A DNA stretch of 45,034 nucleotides from Solirubrobacterales bacterium (GTDB taxonomy: Bacteria > Actinomycetota > Thermoleophilia > Solirubrobacterales > 70-9): assembly GCA_023958085.1 (NCBI GenBank), contig JAMLGI010000015.1, forward strand, positions 1-45,034, written 5' to 3'. The position numbers were made by a program, and so were the translations under genes. Under the pieces are notes generated by a model, which was not told where the DNA came from, did no database searches, and was given only the letters and a program-made list of their open reading frames with translations. Position 1 is the first letter of the stretch; the number at the start of each line of letters is the position of its first letter. Of the stretch, positions 16,404-24,960 are shown piece after piece.

Positions 16404-17453
16404 TTGCGTAACCCCAGGAACTTCTTCAAGCCGATGGCGATCGGCGCCCCCGATCCGGTCACCGAGATTCCGTTCGGCCCCTCCCGGATGATCCACTTCT
16501 TCGATCCCTCGAACGAGAAGATGGCGGCCAAGGTGCCGGACATGGCCAAGCAGGCCGACATCCTGCTGGGCAACCTCGAGGACGCGGTCCCGGTCGACGC
16601 CAAGGAAGCCGCCCGGGCCGGTCTGGTCAAGGTTGCCAGGGAGGCCGACATGGGCGACACCCCGCTCTGGACCCGGATCAACTCGCTGGAGAGTCCCTGG
16701 GTCCTCGACGACCTGACCACCCTGGTCACCGAGGTCGGCAACCGGATCGACGTCGTGATGGTCCCCAAGGTCGAAGGCCCGTGGGACATCCACTACGTCG
16801 ACCAGCTCCTGGCCCAGCTCGAGGCCAAGGGAAAGGTGACCCGGCCGATCCTGATCCACGCTCTGCTGGAGACCGCCCAGGGTGTGATCAACGTCGAGGA
16901 GATCGCCGCCGCCAGCCCCCGAATGCAGGGGATGAGCTTCGGTCCGGCCGACCTCGCCGCCTCCCGCCGGATGAAGACCACCCGTGTCGGCGGTGGGCAC
17001 CCCGGTTACCGGACCATGGCCGATCCGGATGCGGACGACCCGGAGGCCCCGCGGGCGACCTTCCAGCAGGATCCGTGGCATTACTCGATCGCCCGCATGG
17101 TCGACGCCTGCACCTCGAACGACATCCTGCCGTTCTACGGACCGTACGGCGACATCAAGGATCTGGCCGGCTGTGAAACCCAGTTCCGAGCCACCTTCCT
17201 GCTCGGCTGTGTCGGCGCCTGGTCGCTCCACCCCGCCCAGATCGCGGTCGCCAAGAAGGTGTACTCACCGCCGGTGGACGAGGTGATCTTCGCCAAGAAG
17301 GTGATCGAGTCGATCCCGGATGGCCGCGGAGTCCACATGATCGACGGCAAGATGCAGGACGACGCCACCTGGAAGCAGGCCAAGGTGATGGTCGAACTGG
17401 CCGAGATGCTGGCCGCCAAGGATCCGGAGCTCAAGGAGCAGTACGGCTTCTAG
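16404..17453 (+). CDS. mcl: Malyl-CoA / beta-methylmalyl-CoA lyase (HpcH/HpaI family)
   Basis: Cleaves beta-methylmalyl-CoA to glyoxylate and propionyl-CoA, and probably condenses or cleaves malyl-CoA, in the ethylmalonyl-CoA pathway. The 349-residue protein is a CitE-like TIM barrel with [17 protein letters not shown] (metal-binding acidic cluster), [45 protein letters not shown] and [17 protein letters not shown] start at 16404 is supported by an AAGGAG four bases upstream; the next in-frame ATG is ten codons later. It stands alone, converging on trpB2 through the second copy of the palindromic element. Confidence 0.88.
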   Translation: MRNPRNFFKPMAIGAPDPVTEIPFGPSRMIHFFDPSNEKMAAKVPDMAKQADILLGNLEDAVPVDAKEAARAGLVKVAREADMGDTPLWTRINSLESPWVLDDLTTLVTEVGNRIDVVMVPKVEGPWDIHYVDQLLAQLEAKGKVTRPILIHALLETAQGVINVEEIAAASPRMQGMSFGPADLAASRRMKTTRVGGGHPGYRTMADPDADDPEAPRATFQQDPWHYSIARMVDACTSNDILPFYGPYGDIKDLAGCETQFRATFLLGCVGAWSLHPAQIAVAKKVYSPPVDEVIFAKKVIESIPDGRGVHMIDGKMQDDATWKQAKVMVELAEMLAAKDPELKEQYGF

Positions 17454-17465
17454 CCCCATCCAGAA

Positions 17466-17512
17466 CCGAGGTGTCGATTTTCCGGCATAGTGCCGGAAAA
17501 TCGACACCTCGG
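17466..17512. repeat. Palindromic element, copy 2 (CCGGCATAGTGCCGG family)
   Basis: Perfect 22-base arms around a TAG centre, the left arm beginning CCGAGGTGTCGATTTTCC. It lies between the convergent stops at 17453 and 17528 and matches copy 1 at 7882-7926 in all but a few positions. Where copy 2 differs from copy 1 at the AT-rich step, both arms change together. Confidence 0.88.
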
Positions 17513-17527
17513 CGGTCTTTTGGGGGG

Positions 17528-18892
17528 TTATGCGATCGAGGGGGCCTCGGGGAGATGCGCCAGCGCGTCTTCGAGCTCGTCCTCGGGGAGTTCGAGGTCG
17601 GTGAGCTCACCGGCCAGGAAGGCCTGGTAGGCGGACATGTCGAAGTGGCCGTGACCGGAGAGTCCGAGCAGGATCACCCGCTCCTCGCCGGCCTGCTTCG
17701 CGGCTTCGGCTTCCTCGACCACCGCGCGGATCGCGTGTGACGGCTCCGGGCCGGGGATGATCCCCTCGGTCCGGGCGAACAGCAGCGCCGCCTCGAAGGC
17801 CTGGCTCTGGAGCACGGCGGTGGCCTCGACCATGCCCTCCTTGACGAAGGCACAGAGGCTCGGGGCGTCACCGTGGTAGCGCAGCCCGCCGGAGTGAACC
17901 GGGGGCGGCACGAAGTTGTGGCCGAGCGTGTACATCGGCATCAGCGGGGTCATTCCGACCGTGTCGCCGAAGTCGTAGGCGTACCGGCCCTGGGTCAGGG
18001 TCGGGCAGGCGGCCGGCTCCGCCCCGAGGAACCGGGTGGTCCTGCCGTTGCGGATGTTCTCCCTGAGGAACGGGTTGATCAGCCCGGCGAAGTTGGAGCC
18101 ACCGCCGACACAGCCGACCACCACATCCGGGTACTCCCCGGCCATCTCCATCGCGGCGATCGCCTCTTGGCCGATCACCGTCTGGTGCAGACAGACGTGG
18201 TTCAGCACCGAGCCGAGGGCGTAGTTGGCGTTCTCGGCTCCGGCGGCAACTTCGACCGCTTCCGAGATCGCGATTCCGAGCGAGCCGCTTTCGTGGTCGG
18301 CCTGGGAGCGGCCGGCTTCGGTCAGGTTCGAGGGGCTGCGGTGGACGGTGCCACCCCAGGTCTCGATCATCGAGCGGCGGTACGGCTTCTGGTCGTAGGA
18401 GACGCCGACCATGAACACCTCGCACTCGATCCCGAACATCTGGCAGGCCATCGAGAGGGCCGAGCCCCACTGGCCGGCTCCGGTCTCGGTAACCAGCTTC
18501 TCGATTCCGGCCTCACGGTTGTAGTAGGCCTGCGCGACCGCCGAGTTCGGCTTGTGCGAGCCGGCCGGTGAGGTGCCCTCGTACTTGTAGTAGATGTGGG
18601 CGGGAGTGCCGAGCGCCTGCTCGAATCGGGTTGCACGAATCAACGGGGTCGGGCGCCAGAGTTTGTAGATCTCCCGGACCTCTTCCGGAATCTCGATCGT
18701 CGGCTCCGGCGACATCTCCTGCTCGATCAGGCTCATCGGGAAGATCGCGGAGAGATCGTCGGGGCCGGCCGGCTCACCGGTGGCCGGGCTCAGCGGCGGC
18801 AGCGGCTCACTCGGTGCGTCGGCCATGATGTTGATCCAGCTCGTCGGGATCGCGGACTCCGGCAGAAGGAACTTCTTGGTCTCCTCACTCAT
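17528..18892 (-). CDS. TrpB2-type tryptophan synthase beta-like protein
   Basis: PLP-dependent beta-replacement enzyme converting indole and serine (or a phosphoserine-like donor) to tryptophan. The 454-residue protein is longer than TrpB1 at the N-terminus and has the TrpB2 signature: [15 protein letters not shown], the PLP lysine in GSHKPNS (Lys114), [16 protein letters not shown], and the phosphate-binding [11 protein letters not shown]. The C-terminus carries the [14 protein letters not shown] block. No trpA or other trp genes adjoin it, as is common for stand-alone TrpB2, which may salvage indole. It is near the EMC genes only by position. Confidence 0.88.
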   Translation of the reverse strand: MSEETKKFLLPESAIPTSWINIMADAPSEPLPPLSPATGEPAGPDDLSAIFPMSLIEQEMSPEPTIEIPEEVREIYKLWRPTPLIRATRFEQALGTPAHIYYKYEGTSPAGSHKPNSAVAQAYYNREAGIEKLVTETGAGQWGSALSMACQMFGIECEVFMVGVSYDQKPYRRSMIETWGGTVHRSPSNLTEAGRSQADHESGSLGIAISEAVEVAAGAENANYALGSVLNHVCLHQTVIGQEAIAAMEMAGEYPDVVVGCVGGGSNFAGLINPFLRENIRNGRTTRFLGAEPAACPTLTQGRYAYDFGDTVGMTPLMPMYTLGHNFVPPPVHSGGLRYHGDAPSLCAFVKEGMVEATAVLQSQAFEAALLFARTEGIIPGPEPSHAIRAVVEEAEAAKQAGEERVILLGLSGHGHFDMSAYQAFLAGELTDLELPEDELEDALAHLPEAPSIA

Positions 18893-18945
18893 GGAGCGCA
18901 GTCTAGACCCGACGCGCGGGGTGTGTCTGCCGACTGAAGCCGGGT

Positions 18946-19686
18946 TCAGGCCAGCCCGGGCAGGGCGGCGATGACAGCGGGCAGGGCTCGGCGGGCGACC
19001 GTGATCACCTCGTCCAAGTCGAGGCGGGCCGGGTCGAGTCCGGCCGCGACGTTTCCGACCGGGCAGACCGCGGCGTATTCGAGACCGGCCTCGCGGGCGA
19101 GCACCGCCTCCGGCATCGAGGTCATGCCGACGATCGTGCAGCCGTCCCGCTTCAGCCGCTGTACCTCGGCCGCGGTCTCGAACCGGGGTCCGTCGGTCAC
19201 TCCGTAGATCCCCCCGGTGACCAGCGGAACGTCACTGCCCGCCTGTTCCCCGAGCGCAGCAGTCACCCTCTTTCGCCAGCCGGGCGAGTAGGGCTCGGTG
19301 AAATCGAGGTGTACCGGGGGATCCTCCGGTCCGGAAAAGGTCCGCTCCCGCCCCGAGGTGTAATCGATCAGCTGGTCGGGAACGACCAGGACCCCGGGCA
19401 CACAGTCGGGATCGATCCCGCCCACGGTCCCGACGGCGAGGATCCGGCTGACGCCGGCCAGACGCAGCGCCTCGATGTTCGCCCGGAAGTTGACCCGGTG
19501 AGGTGCGACCGAATGCCTCTCCCCGTGGCGGGCAAGAAAGGCGACCGGGGTCCCGCCCACCGCACCGAGCCTCACCGGCCCGGAGGCGGTGCCCCAGCCG
19601 GTTTCGGCCGTCCGGGATCCGGTCGGCCGGTAGCCGGGCGTCCCCTCCAGCGTGTAGAGGCCGCTTCCCCCGATCACTCCGAGCAA
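18946..19686 (-). CDS. 5'-methylthioadenosine/S-methyl-5'-thioinosine phosphorylase
   Basis: Purine nucleoside phosphorylase family enzyme in methionine salvage. The 246-residue protein starts [11 protein letters not shown] and has [20 protein letters not shown] (phosphate and ribose contacts), [29 protein letters not shown] and [19 protein letters not shown]. The base-contact region with GMTSMPEA rather than the NMT form of typical MTA phosphorylases suggests methylthioinosine preference, but this is not decisive. It is followed by 25 bases and the start of the PEP carboxykinase 3' end region on the same strand. No other methionine salvage genes are in view. Confidence 0.85.
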   Translation of the reverse strand: MLGVIGGSGLYTLEGTPGYRPTGSRTAETGWGTASGPVRLGAVGGTPVAFLARHGERHSVAPHRVNFRANIEALRLAGVSRILAVGTVGGIDPDCVPGVLVVPDQLIDYTSGRERTFSGPEDPPVHLDFTEPYSPGWRKRVTAALGEQAGSDVPLVTGGIYGVTDGPRFETAAEVQRLKRDGCTIVGMTSMPEAVLAREAGLEYAAVCPVGNVAAGLDPARLDLDEVITVARRALPAVIAALPGLA

Positions 19687-19711
19687 AGCGGCCTCCGGTC
19701 AGGCTTTCCGA

Positions 19712-21520
19712 TCAGGCACCGAGGCGTTCCTTGAGCGCCTCGAACTGCCGGTGGATCTCGTCGGGCAGATCGTCCCCGAACCGGGCGAGATGCTCCTCGA
19801 CCTGGGGCAGCTGGTCACGCAGCGCATCCTCGTCGACCGAGAGCAGCTCACTCAGGGCCTCCCCGGTCAGGTCGAGACCGTCCACGTTCAGTCCGTCGAT
19901 ACTCGGCAGCAGACCAAACGAGGTCTCGACCGTCTCGCCCTCGCCGTTGCAGCGGTTGAAGACCCACTCGAGCACCCGGCTGTTTTCGCCGAAGCCAGGC
20001 CAGATGAACTTGCCGGCTTCGTCCTTGCGGAACCAGTTGACGTAGAACACCTTCGGCAGGACCGCCCCTTCGCGCTCCCCGATCTTCAGCCAGTGATCGA
20101 AGTAGTCGGCCATGTTGTAGCCGCAGAAGGGCAGCATCGCCATCGGATCGAATCGCAGCGCTCCGACCGCACCGGCGGCGGCGGCCGTGGTTTCGGAAGA
20201 CATGGTCGCACCGAGGTAGACCCCGTGATTCCAGTCACGGGCCTCGGTCACCAGAGGCACCACCGAGGCCCGGCGTCCACCGAAGAGGAAGGCATCGATC
20301 GGCACTCCGGCCGGATCCTCCCACTCGGGTGCGATCGTCGGGCACTGGGCGGCAGGGACCGCGAAACGGGCGTTCGGGTGGGCCGCCTTCTCGCCGGATT
20401 CCGGGGTCCAGTCGTTGCCGTGCCAGTCGATCAGGTGATCCGGGGTGGTGCCCATGTCTTCCCACCACACGTCACCGTCATCGGTTTTCGCACAGTTGGT
20501 GAAGATCGTGTTCTCCCCGATCGAGGCCATCGCGTTCGGGTTGCTCTGCTCCGACGTGCCGGGGGCGACTCCGAAGAAGCCGGCTTCCGGGTTGACTGCC
20601 CGCAGACGGCCTTCATCGTCGAACTTCATCCAGGCGATGTCGTCACCGACCGTCTCGACCTTCCAGCCGGGAATCGTCGGGATGAGCATCGCCAGGTTGG
20701 TCTTGCCGCAGGCCGAGGGGAAGGCCCCGGTCACGTACTTGACCTCGCCGGCCGGGTTGGTCAGTTTCAGGATCAGCATGTGTTCGGCCATCCAGCCCTC
20801 GTCCCGGGCCATCGCCGAGGCGATCCGCAGCGCGAAGCACTTCTTGCCGAGCAGCGCGTTGCCGCCGTAGCCGGAGCCGTAAGACCAGATCTCGCGGGTC
20901 TCCGGGTAGTGGACGATGTACTTGTTCTCGGCGTTGCAGGGCCAGGTGACGTCCTCCTCGCCCTCCGCAAGCGGCGCTCCGACCGAGTGGATGCAGGGCA
21001 CGAAATCCCCGTCGTCGCCGAGCACATCCAGGGCCCCCCTGCCCATCCGGGTCATGATCCGCATCGAGGTGACCACGTAGGGAGAGTCGGTCAGTTCAAC
21101 CCCGATGTGGGCGATGTCGGAACCGAGTGGGCCCATCGAGAACGGGACCACGTACATGGTGCGGCCCTTCATGCATCCCCGGAACAGGGGTTCGAGAGTG
21201 GCCCGCATCTCTGCCGGGTCGCGCCAGTGGTTTGTCGGCCCGGCATCGGCCTCGTCTTCGGAGCAGATGAAGGTCCGGTCCTCGACCCGGGCGACGTCTC
21301 CGGGATCGGAGAGTGCCAGATACGAGTTGGGCCGCTTGGCTTCCGACAGCTTCTCGAAGGTACCCGCCTCGACCAGCTCGGCGGCCAGACGGTCGTACTC
21401 TTCGGCCGAACCGTCGCACCAGTAGACACGGTCGGGCTGGGTCAGTTCTGCGATCCGATCAACCCATTCCAGCAGCTTGGTGTTCTTGGTCGGCACGGTT
21501 ACCTCGGTGGCTTCACTCAC
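19712..21520 (-). CDS. pckG: Phosphoenolpyruvate carboxykinase (GTP)
   Basis: Interconverts oxaloacetate and PEP using GTP; links C4 acids from acetate or C2 assimilation to gluconeogenesis. The 602-residue protein, counted from GTG 21520, has the GTP-PEPCK blocks [20 protein letters not shown], the P-loop [12 protein letters not shown] with the reactive Cys271, and [14 protein letters not shown]. An AAGGAG lies 13 bases upstream of that GTG; a start 29 codons earlier would add a non-conserved extension. The length and the absence of ATP-type motifs rule out the ATP-dependent class. Its place beside the ethylmalonyl-CoA and succinyl-CoA genes fits growth on C2 compounds or fatty acids. Confidence 0.93.
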   Translation of the reverse strand: MSEATEVTVPTKNTKLLEWVDRIAELTQPDRVYWCDGSAEEYDRLAAELVEAGTFEKLSEAKRPNSYLALSDPGDVARVEDRTFICSEDEADAGPTNHWRDPAEMRATLEPLFRGCMKGRTMYVVPFSMGPLGSDIAHIGVELTDSPYVVTSMRIMTRMGRGALDVLGDDGDFVPCIHSVGAPLAEGEEDVTWPCNAENKYIVHYPETREIWSYGSGYGGNALLGKKCFALRIASAMARDEGWMAEHMLILKLTNPAGEVKYVTGAFPSACGKTNLAMLIPTIPGWKVETVGDDIAWMKFDDEGRLRAVNPEAGFFGVAPGTSEQSNPNAMASIGENTIFTNCAKTDDGDVWWEDMGTTPDHLIDWHGNDWTPESGEKAAHPNARFAVPAAQCPTIAPEWEDPAGVPIDAFLFGGRRASVVPLVTEARDWNHGVYLGATMSSETTAAAAGAVGALRFDPMAMLPFCGYNMADYFDHWLKIGEREGAVLPKVFYVNWFRKDEAGKFIWPGFGENSRVLEWVFNRCNGEGETVETSFGLLPSIDGLNVDGLDLTGEALSELLSVDEDALRDQLPQVEEHLARFGDDLPDEIHRQFEALKERLGA

Positions 21521-21678
21521 AGGCGCTCTGTAACTCCTTGGTTCGCGCCCCGTCAGGGGTTGGGCGGGGCGGTGTGTGGCCTTGGCAGGGGTCTCCAGTG
21601 GACCCACGGGCGGATTGTTGCGCAGAATCGTCCGGGAAGGCTGTCTCCCGGCGACCCTCCGTTCCGCAGGGGCTTCGC

Positions 21679-21981
21679 TCAGGGCTTGCGCAAGCGGATC
21701 AAACGCAGGTCAGCCCGGTCGTTCAGGACCACCAGCTCGGCCAGCGCCCGGTCACCGTTCCCGGTCCGCACGCGGCAGGCGAAACGGTTATTCGCCCGAA
21801 CCTCGATGCCGGCGGGACAGTCCACCGCGGCGACCTTCACCCCGGTCGCCGCCTCGACGTCGTACCGGACCGCGATCTCGGTCTTGACCGGGTCGACCAC
21901 CGCGCCACCACAGCCGGCCAGAGCGACCATGGGCACAAGCAGCGTTCCGACGAGGGTGATCTTTCGAATCGGCGACTTCAC
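21679..21981 (-). CDS. DUF4333-like lipoprotein
   Basis: A 100-residue product starting at GTG 21981. It has a lipoprotein signal with lipobox ALAGC, then a small domain containing [22 protein letters not shown], the two-cysteine pattern of DUF4333 proteins of actinobacteria. It is single-copy and lies alone between pckG and the sucCD-like operon. The function of the family is unknown. Confidence 0.72.
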   Translation of the reverse strand: MKSPIRKITLVGTLLVPMVALAGCGGAVVDPVKTEIAVRYDVEAATGVKVAAVDCPAGIEVRANNRFACRVRTGNGDRALAELVVLNDRADLRLIRLRKP

Positions 21982-22115
21982 GGCCCGGAACCTACCGCTA
22001 CCGGACCGCCCCCGGATCGGTGCCGTGAACCCGGACCGGACCATCGGCCGCCGATTCCGACCCTTCATATCGGAATACCGGGCTGCTCTCCGGTGGACTA
22101 GATTTCCGGATTCCT

Positions 22116-23333
22116 ATGCGCTTCTACGAATACGAGGCCAGAAAGATCGTCGAGCGTGCCGGCATCCCGGTCACCAAGTACGGCTTCTGCCAGTCTGCTG
22201 AAGAGGCACGAAAGGCCGCCGAGGAGATCGGTGGGCCGGTCGTGATCAAATCCCAGGTTCTTTCCGGTGGCCGGATGAAGGCCGGCGGGGTCCAGTTCGC
22301 CGACACACCGGACGAGGCCGCCGCCCACGCCGAGAAGATCCTCGAGCTCGAGATCAACGGGTTGATGCCGGTCGGGGTCCTGGTCGACCCCAAGGCCGAG
22401 GTCAAGCAGGAGTACTACGCCGGGGTGGTCTGGGACGGCACCGCCAAGAAGCCGCTGATGCTGTTCAGCGACATGGGCGGGATCGATATCGAACAGGTCG
22501 CCGAGGAGCATCCCGACCACGTCGGCCGCGGCCATGTATCCAATCTCTTCCCGGTCGGTGATTACGAAGCCAAGCAGGTGATCGCCGCCACCGGGGTCAC
22601 CGGCAGCCAGCTCAACCGGGCCACTCCGATCCTCGCCCGGCTCGCCCGGCTCTTCCTCGAGAACGACATGACTCTGGCCGAGATCAACCCGGTGGCCGAA
22701 CTGACCGACGGCCGTTTCGTCGCGCTCGATGCCCACATGGAGATGGAGGACGAAGCGGTCGGCCGCCAGAAGCAGCTGCTGCGGAAGGACCTCGGGATCG
22801 CCGAGGACGACACCCGCGACCATTACGAACCGAGCGAGTTCGAACGCAACGTGAAGGCGATCGATTCCGCCGACCACCGTGGGGTGATCCAGGGCAAGGA
22901 CCACGGCTTCCACGGGAACCTCGGACTGGTGATCGGGGCCGGTGGCGGTTCGCTCACCCTGACCGACGCGGTTCGCAGCCAGGGCGGCAAGCCGGCCAAC
23001 TACTCGGAGATCGGCGGCAACCCGTCGGTGGCCAAGGCCTGCGGCCTGGCCAAGGAGGTCCTGATGAAGGACGGGGTCGAGAAGATCGCGGTGATGATGT
23101 CGATCGTTTCCAACACCCGGGTCGACATCGTCGCCCGCGGCGTGATCAAGGCCTGTCTCGAGCTGGACCGGGATCCCGCCGAGACGATCGCGATCTTCCG
23201 CATCCCGGGCGCCTGGGAGGACGAGGGCTTCAAGATCCTCGACCGATACGGCGTCGAGTACTGCGACCGCAGCGTCTCGCTCTGGGACGCCGCCGGCCGT
23301 GCCGTCGCCAAGATCCAGGGAGCCGCAGCATGA
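22116..23333 (+). CDS. sucC: Succinyl-CoA/malate-CoA ligase beta subunit
   Basis: ATP-grasp subunit of a nucleotide-forming acyl-CoA synthetase, 405 residues. Family features are the start MRFYEYEARKIVERAGIPV, PVVIKSQVLSGGRMKAGGV (nucleotide-binding grasp), LAEINPVAEL, and the C-terminal ligase domain with LVIGAGGGSLTLTDAV and NYSEIGGNPS. The gene overlaps the alpha-subunit gene by four bases (ATGA). Succinate-CoA ligase of the TCA cycle is the default call. Malate-CoA ligase is a plausible alternative given the malyl-CoA lyase in the window; sequence alone does not separate them. Confidence 0.85.
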   Translation: MRFYEYEARKIVERAGIPVTKYGFCQSAEEARKAAEEIGGPVVIKSQVLSGGRMKAGGVQFADTPDEAAAHAEKILELEINGLMPVGVLVDPKAEVKQEYYAGVVWDGTAKKPLMLFSDMGGIDIEQVAEEHPDHVGRGHVSNLFPVGDYEAKQVIAATGVTGSQLNRATPILARLARLFLENDMTLAEINPVAELTDGRFVALDAHMEMEDEAVGRQKQLLRKDLGIAEDDTRDHYEPSEFERNVKAIDSADHRGVIQGKDHGFHGNLGLVIGAGGGSLTLTDAVRSQGGKPANYSEIGGNPSVAKACGLAKEVLMKDGVEKIAVMMSIVSNTRVDIVARGVIKACLELDRDPAETIAIFRIPGAWEDEGFKILDRYGVEYCDRSVSLWDAAGRAVAKIQGAAA

Positions 23334-24241
23334 GCATCCTTCTCGACAAGGACACCACCTTCATCGTCCAGGGAATCACCGGCCGTGAGGCGGTCAACTT
23401 GGCCCGCGAGTGCCTCGATTACGGCTCGAAGATCGTCGGCGGGGTCACCCCCGGCCGCAAGGGCCGCGTGGTCCACGGCGTGCCGGTGTTCGACACCGTC
23501 GCTCAGGCGATCGAGAACCACGGCAGCCAGATCGACGGCTCGGTCGTCACCGTCCCCCCCGGGTTCACCAAGGACGCGGTGGTCGAGGCGCTGGCCAACG
23601 GGATCAAGCTGATCGTGGTCGTCACCGAACGGATCCCGCGAGGCGACGTCGCCGAGATGGTCGAGCTGGCCGATCTCAAGGGCGCCCGGATCATCGGTCC
23701 GAACTGCCTCGGCCTGATCGTCCCGGAGGTCTGCAAGATGGGCGGAATCGGCGGTCCCGCCAAGGATGCCGCCAAGTCCTACAAGCCGGGCTCGGTCGGT
23801 GTGATGTCCCGCTCCGGCGGCATGACCACCGAGATCTCCTCCTCCCTCACCCAGGCCGGGCTCGGGGTGTCGACCGCGATCTCGATCGGCGGGGACGCGA
23901 TCATCGGGTCCACCTACGCCGAGCTGATGCCGTACTTCGAGGCCGATGAACAGACCGAGGCGATCGTGATCTACTCGGAGCCGGGCGGCCGCATGGAGGC
24001 CCAGCTTTCCGAGTGGAAGACCGTCAACAACTCGCGCCTGCCGATCATCGCGTTCATGGCCGGAAAGTTCATGGACGACGAGGAGATGCAGGGCATGAGC
24101 TTCGGCCACGCCGGTACCATCGTCGAAGGCAAGGAAGACTCAGCCAACGAGAAGATCAAACGACTCGAGGCCGCCGGCATCACCGTGGTCGAACGGATCG
24201 ACGAGATTCCCGACGCAGTCAAGGAGAGGATCGGAAAATGA
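23330..24241 (+). CDS. sucD: Succinyl-CoA/malate-CoA ligase alpha subunit
   Basis: CoA-binding and phospho-histidine subunit, 303 residues. It begins MSILLDKDTTFIVQGITGRE (CoA-binding Rossmann fold), continues with VTERIPRGDVAEM and IIGPNCLGLIVPE, and has the active-site His in SFGHAGTIVEGKEDS near residue 263. The start codon overlaps sucC's stop and its own stop overlaps the start of a ferredoxin-like gene, so three products are made in coupled fashion. The trailing ferredoxin gene is unusual for a plain TCA-cycle ligase. Confidence 0.87.
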   Translation: MSILLDKDTTFIVQGITGREAVNLARECLDYGSKIVGGVTPGRKGRVVHGVPVFDTVAQAIENHGSQIDGSVVTVPPGFTKDAVVEALANGIKLIVVVTERIPRGDVAEMVELADLKGARIIGPNCLGLIVPEVCKMGGIGGPAKDAAKSYKPGSVGVMSRSGGMTTEISSSLTQAGLGVSTAISIGGDAIIGSTYAELMPYFEADEQTEAIVIYSEPGGRMEAQLSEWKTVNNSRLPIIAFMAGKFMDDEEMQGMSFGHAGTIVEGKEDSANEKIKRLEAAGITVVERIDEIPDAVKERIGK

Positions 24242-24465
24242 GCACCCTTCACGGAGTCTTCATCGACGTCGTAGTCGACGAACCGGCCCGCTCGGACGTC
24301 GAACTGGCGAAGAAGCTGGAGGAGGTCTGCCCGGTCTCGATCTTCAAGGCCACCGACGCCGGGACCACGATCGTCGAGGAAAACCTGGACGAGTGCGTCC
24401 TCTGCAACCTCTGTGTGGACGCCGCCCCTGAGGGCACGGTCCACATCATCAAGAAGTACGAGTAG
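24238..24465 (+). CDS. Small single-cluster ferredoxin-like protein
   Basis: A 75-residue protein, translationally coupled to sucD by an ATGA overlap. It has four cysteines arranged as Cys31-Pro and Cys53-x2-Cys56-x2-Cys59. That is the cysteine set of one [4Fe-4S] cluster, resembling FixX-type or half-ferredoxin folds (EVCPVSIFKATD, then ENLDECVLCNLCVDAAPEG). Unlike two-cluster ferredoxins, no second cluster motif is present. The likely role is electron transfer or structural cluster binding with the neighbouring CoA ligase, an inference from gene order alone. Confidence 0.72.
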   Translation: MSTLHGVFIDVVVDEPARSDVELAKKLEEVCPVSIFKATDAGTTIVEENLDECVLCNLCVDAAPEGTVHIIKKYE

Positions 24466-24521
24466 GGCGGGCACCGCCCTGGGCGGCCCCTGCGGGCCCC
24501 GGCGTGGTCATCACGCCGCGC

Positions 24522-24615
24522 GGTCCGGCATCCGTTCCCGCGGCCGGCTATCAATGGGGTTGCCGTCCGGCAACCCCATTCTCACCGGGAGTTCCGCGGG
24601 AACGGCTGCCGGACC
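24522..24615. repeat. GGCCGGC/GAGTT structured repeat, copy A
   Basis: Outer arms of 22 bases (24522-24543 and 24594-24615) pair with one mismatch. Inside are CCGG pairing with CCGG, a one-sided GAGTT bulge, a TATC/TCA internal loop and a 12-bp hairpin AATGGGGTTGCC/GGCAACCCCATT. It has the same core as the copies near the tRNA-Leu at 37-38.5 kb. Confidence 0.85.
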
Positions 24616-24807
24616 CCACGGCTACCCGAAGGTCAAGTAGCAACACTTCAGGTCACCCCCCTGGGGTGGAGACCTCTACCGTCACATGTAGCGGTACAGG
24701 TGCCACCCCCGACCCAGCCTTCAAGGTGGAGGCGCCTCCGATCTATTCCCAGGGCGGTCTGTTTTCACGTTCACTGAGTTGCCGGTACCACGATCCCTGT
24801 CGAAGGT

Positions 24808-24866
24808 CGGGTGTTGGGGGTTTTGGCGGTGTGGATGGGGAAGGGCAACAAAACCCCCAACACCCG
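24808..24866. repeat. Long hairpin upstream of the acyl-CoA synthetase
   Basis: Perfect 18-bp inverted repeat CGGGTGTTGGGGGTTTTG and its complement, separated by 23 bases. The right arm lies about 94 bases before the GTG of the acyl-CoA synthetase. No T-tract follows. It does not share the GAGTT core with the other repeats. Confidence 0.75.
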
Positions 24867-24960
24867 GCCTAACCACAAGACTCAGAAGTGGGGCAGGACC
24901 CGCAGGCCGAACCGGTCGGTTTCTGACCGTCAACCGTGGGCACCGGGTTAGGATCGGCGG

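Larger units (their letters stand above)
24466..24960. other. Gene-free stretch with two large hairpins
   Basis: Between the ferredoxin-like gene and the acyl-CoA synthetase I see no credible gene. The stretch contains one full copy of the GGCCGGC/GAGTT repeat (24522-24615), a second unrelated long hairpin (24808-24866), and a short stem near 24650. The promoter of the acyl-CoA synthetase must lie in its last 100 bases but no clear -35/-10 is visible. Confidence 0.55.

Noticed and set aside
19751-22201. 816-codon open frame on the plus strand
   Set aside because: Antisense to PEP carboxykinase, whose catalytic motifs are intact; the frame has no recognisable domain.
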